From the NCBI GenBank assembly GCA_903864455.1, contig CAIPFW010000196.1:1-6197 (forward strand): a stretch of DNA of 6,197 bases, read 5' to 3'. The stretch is from an uncultured Anaplasmataceae bacterium (GTDB lineage: Bacteria; Pseudomonadota; Alphaproteobacteria; Rickettsiales; CAIPFW01). Position 1 is the first letter of the stretch; each line of letters begins with the position of its first letter. Shown here one piece after another: positions 5,276 through 6,197 of this stretch. The notes beneath the pieces are model-generated. The model made no database searches and had not been told where the DNA came from. It saw only the letters and a list, made by a program, of their open reading frames with translations. Both the position numbers and the translations under genes were made by a program.

Positions 5276-6124
5276 ATGCATCAAAGCGCAATCGATCCAT
5301 CGCAACAGAAAAACATAAATTCAGAACTCAAGGAGATTATAGAACGAGAAAGATCCGTAATCATTGAATCTGCGGAAACATTCGATGATTTAAAAAAGCT
5401 CAGCGTATATAACACGCTAGATAACGCACACGTACCAATAAAAGAATTAGAATCTTTGATGAAAAAAATTCAATTTGCGACAATTCAAATGAGGATATAC
5501 AATGAATCAATACTTCGTGTTACTGATGCAGTAATTACATACAAAGATACACCAAAAACAAAAAATATTGACCAAATAGAAGAAAAATCCCTTGTGGCAA
5601 TAGATACGGAAGAAAATTTTCAACAAGAAGATAATAAAAGCTCTTTCTGTATTAAATTCTTATCTGCAGTGATACCAAAAAATATCGCCCTCTCAACAAC
5701 CGAATACATAAGCACTCAATATAGCAATCTTCAAGATTCAACCATAGATAATGCTTTTAGAATAGAGGGTTTATCTGGATTAGAATTTAACTCCCCGTAT
5801 CAAGCAGAACAGCAAATTCGCAATATGAAAAATCAAAGATTGATTTCGAGCGACGAAAAAAAGAAAAAAAAAATTATCTCGATTATAGAAAAAAACAAAA
5901 CTTTGATAACTAATCTTGAAGAATACGAAGAGCAGATAATAAAATTTAAATTCGAAGAAAAGAAAGTTTTTATTTTAAGAGAAAACTTTCTCAAAAATCT
6001 TGAAAAATTTTATGGTATACAAACGACATGGAAAAACAAAGAACTTGCACAAAACCAAACTAGAAAAATCCTTACTATAAGTGACACAAATGATTTTGAA
6101 GATGAGCAATTAGTTCTGCAGTGA
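5276..6124 (+). CDS. Charged, partly coiled-coil hypothetical protein
   Basis: The 282-residue product begins MHQSAIDPSQQKN. Residues 15-75 look helical and charged. Residues 95-122 are acidic and probably disordered. Residues 123-142 form a mildly hydrophobic stretch (SSFCIKFLSAVIPKNIALST) that is too broken for a clear membrane helix. Residues 170-250 are Lys/Glu-rich with heptad-like spacing (EKNKTLITNLEEYEEQIIKF, 205-224), suggesting a coiled coil, and the C-terminus is acidic (DFEDEQ). It has one cysteine (Cys125) and no signal peptide. ATG 5276 follows an A-rich stretch with no Shine-Dalgarno site; no closer alternative start fits. An A7-G-A10 tract encodes KKKKK at 195-199. I recognise no family. 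It could be a structural or secreted host-interaction protein, as such lineage-specific coiled-coil proteins often are in intracellular bacteria, but nothing in the sequence proves this. It stands alone, divergent from thiG and followed by a long palindrome. Confidence 0.75.
   Translation: MHQSAIDPSQQKNINSELKEIIERERSVIIESAETFDDLKKLSVYNTLDNAHVPIKELESLMKKIQFATIQMRIYNESILRVTDAVITYKDTPKTKNIDQIEEKSLVAIDTEENFQQEDNKSSFCIKFLSAVIPKNIALSTTEYISTQYSNLQDSTIDNAFRIEGLSGLEFNSPYQAEQQIRNMKNQRLISSDEKKKKKIISIIEKNKTLITNLEEYEEQIIKFKFEEKKVFILRENFLKNLEKFYGIQTTWKNKELAQNQTRKILTISDTNDFEDEQLVLQ
5856..5873 (+). repeat. A7-G-A10 homopolymeric tract inside a coding region
   Basis: Seven adenines, a guanine and ten adenines lie within the 282-residue gene and encode Glu-Lys5. 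Tracts of this length are known sites of polymerase slippage in AT-rich symbiont genomes. A change of one base in either direction leads quickly to a stop: TAG about six codons on after losing one A, TAA within about 14 codons after gaining one. The protein would be cut near residue 205-215. Confidence 0.7.
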
Positions 6125-6159
6125 GATTTGCGATTATACAAAACCCATTGCATTTTCTT

Positions 6160-6195
6160 AAATTTCTTGATAAATAATTATTTATCAAGAAATTT
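6160..6195 (+). terminator. Perfect 36-base palindrome, possible terminator
   Basis: The left arm AAATTTCTTGATAAATAA is followed directly by its exact complement. It begins 35 bases after the stop codon at 6124. As RNA it would fold into a stem of about 16 pairs with an AAUU loop, holding only two G-C pairs per arm. There is no long T tract after it, only the TTT within the arm and then CT at the window edge, so a standard intrinsic terminator is not certain. It is symmetric and could act on both strands, or be one copy of a dispersed palindromic repeat. Confidence 0.45.
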
Positions 6196-6197
6196 CT

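Noticed and set aside
1..6197. tRNA genes, insertion sequences, CRISPR arrays or phage genes
   Set aside because: No cloverleaf-like sequence, transposase motif, terminal repeat pair or regularly spaced repeat was seen; coding density leaves little room for them.

Overview
The window is AT-rich (roughly one third G+C by eye). It looks like chromosomal DNA of an alphaproteobacterium with a reduced, AT-biased genome. A Rickettsiales-type endosymbiont is my best inference. The grounds are an isc cluster headed by an IscR/Rrf2 regulator followed by two tandem cysteine desulfurases, an IscS with the IscU-docking C-terminus, lysine/isoleucine/asparagine-rich proteins, weak Shine-Dalgarno sites and several proteins I cannot assign. 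No ribosomal RNA or other taxonomic marker is present, so the lineage is inferred and not shown.

Left part (1-3741, minus strand): one tightly packed operon, read right to left. Its order is iscR (3741-3256), a short divergent NifS/IscS paralog (3239-2103), a 59-residue acidic protein (2087-1908), iscS (1888-614), and an unrecognised gene running off the left edge (580-1). Gaps are 16, 15, 19 and 33 bases. The usual next gene, iscU, is not directly after iscS, and no scaffold, A-type carrier, chaperone or ferredoxin gene is visible.

Middle (3742-3881): a compact divergent control region. On the minus strand a TTGACT/AATAAT promoter drives iscR. It is overlapped by a sequence matching about 20 of 25 positions of the E. 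coli type 1 IscR site as I remember it, which suggests autoregulation. On the plus strand a TTGACA/TAAAAT promoter points at an unknown gene whose likely start is 3882, not the upstream in-frame ATG at 3762.

Right part (3882-6197): the acidic unknown protein (3882-4304, plus) converges on thiG, thiazole synthase (5151-4321, minus), with 16 bases between their ends. thiG stands alone, with no other thiamine gene visible. A 124-base divergent region (5152-5275) holds candidate promoters for thiG and for a 282-residue charged, partly coiled-coil protein of unknown function (5276-6124, plus). That gene carries an A7-G-A10 tract and is followed by a perfect 36-base palindrome at the window edge.

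Functional link: IscS mobilises cysteine sulfur as a persulfide for Fe-S assembly. In known bacteria the same sulfur can be passed through ThiF/ThiI-type steps to ThiS and then ThiG. IscR would sense Fe-S status and adjust the operon. The three unknown proteins, the acidic small protein and the altered desulfurase are the parts not explained by textbook models.
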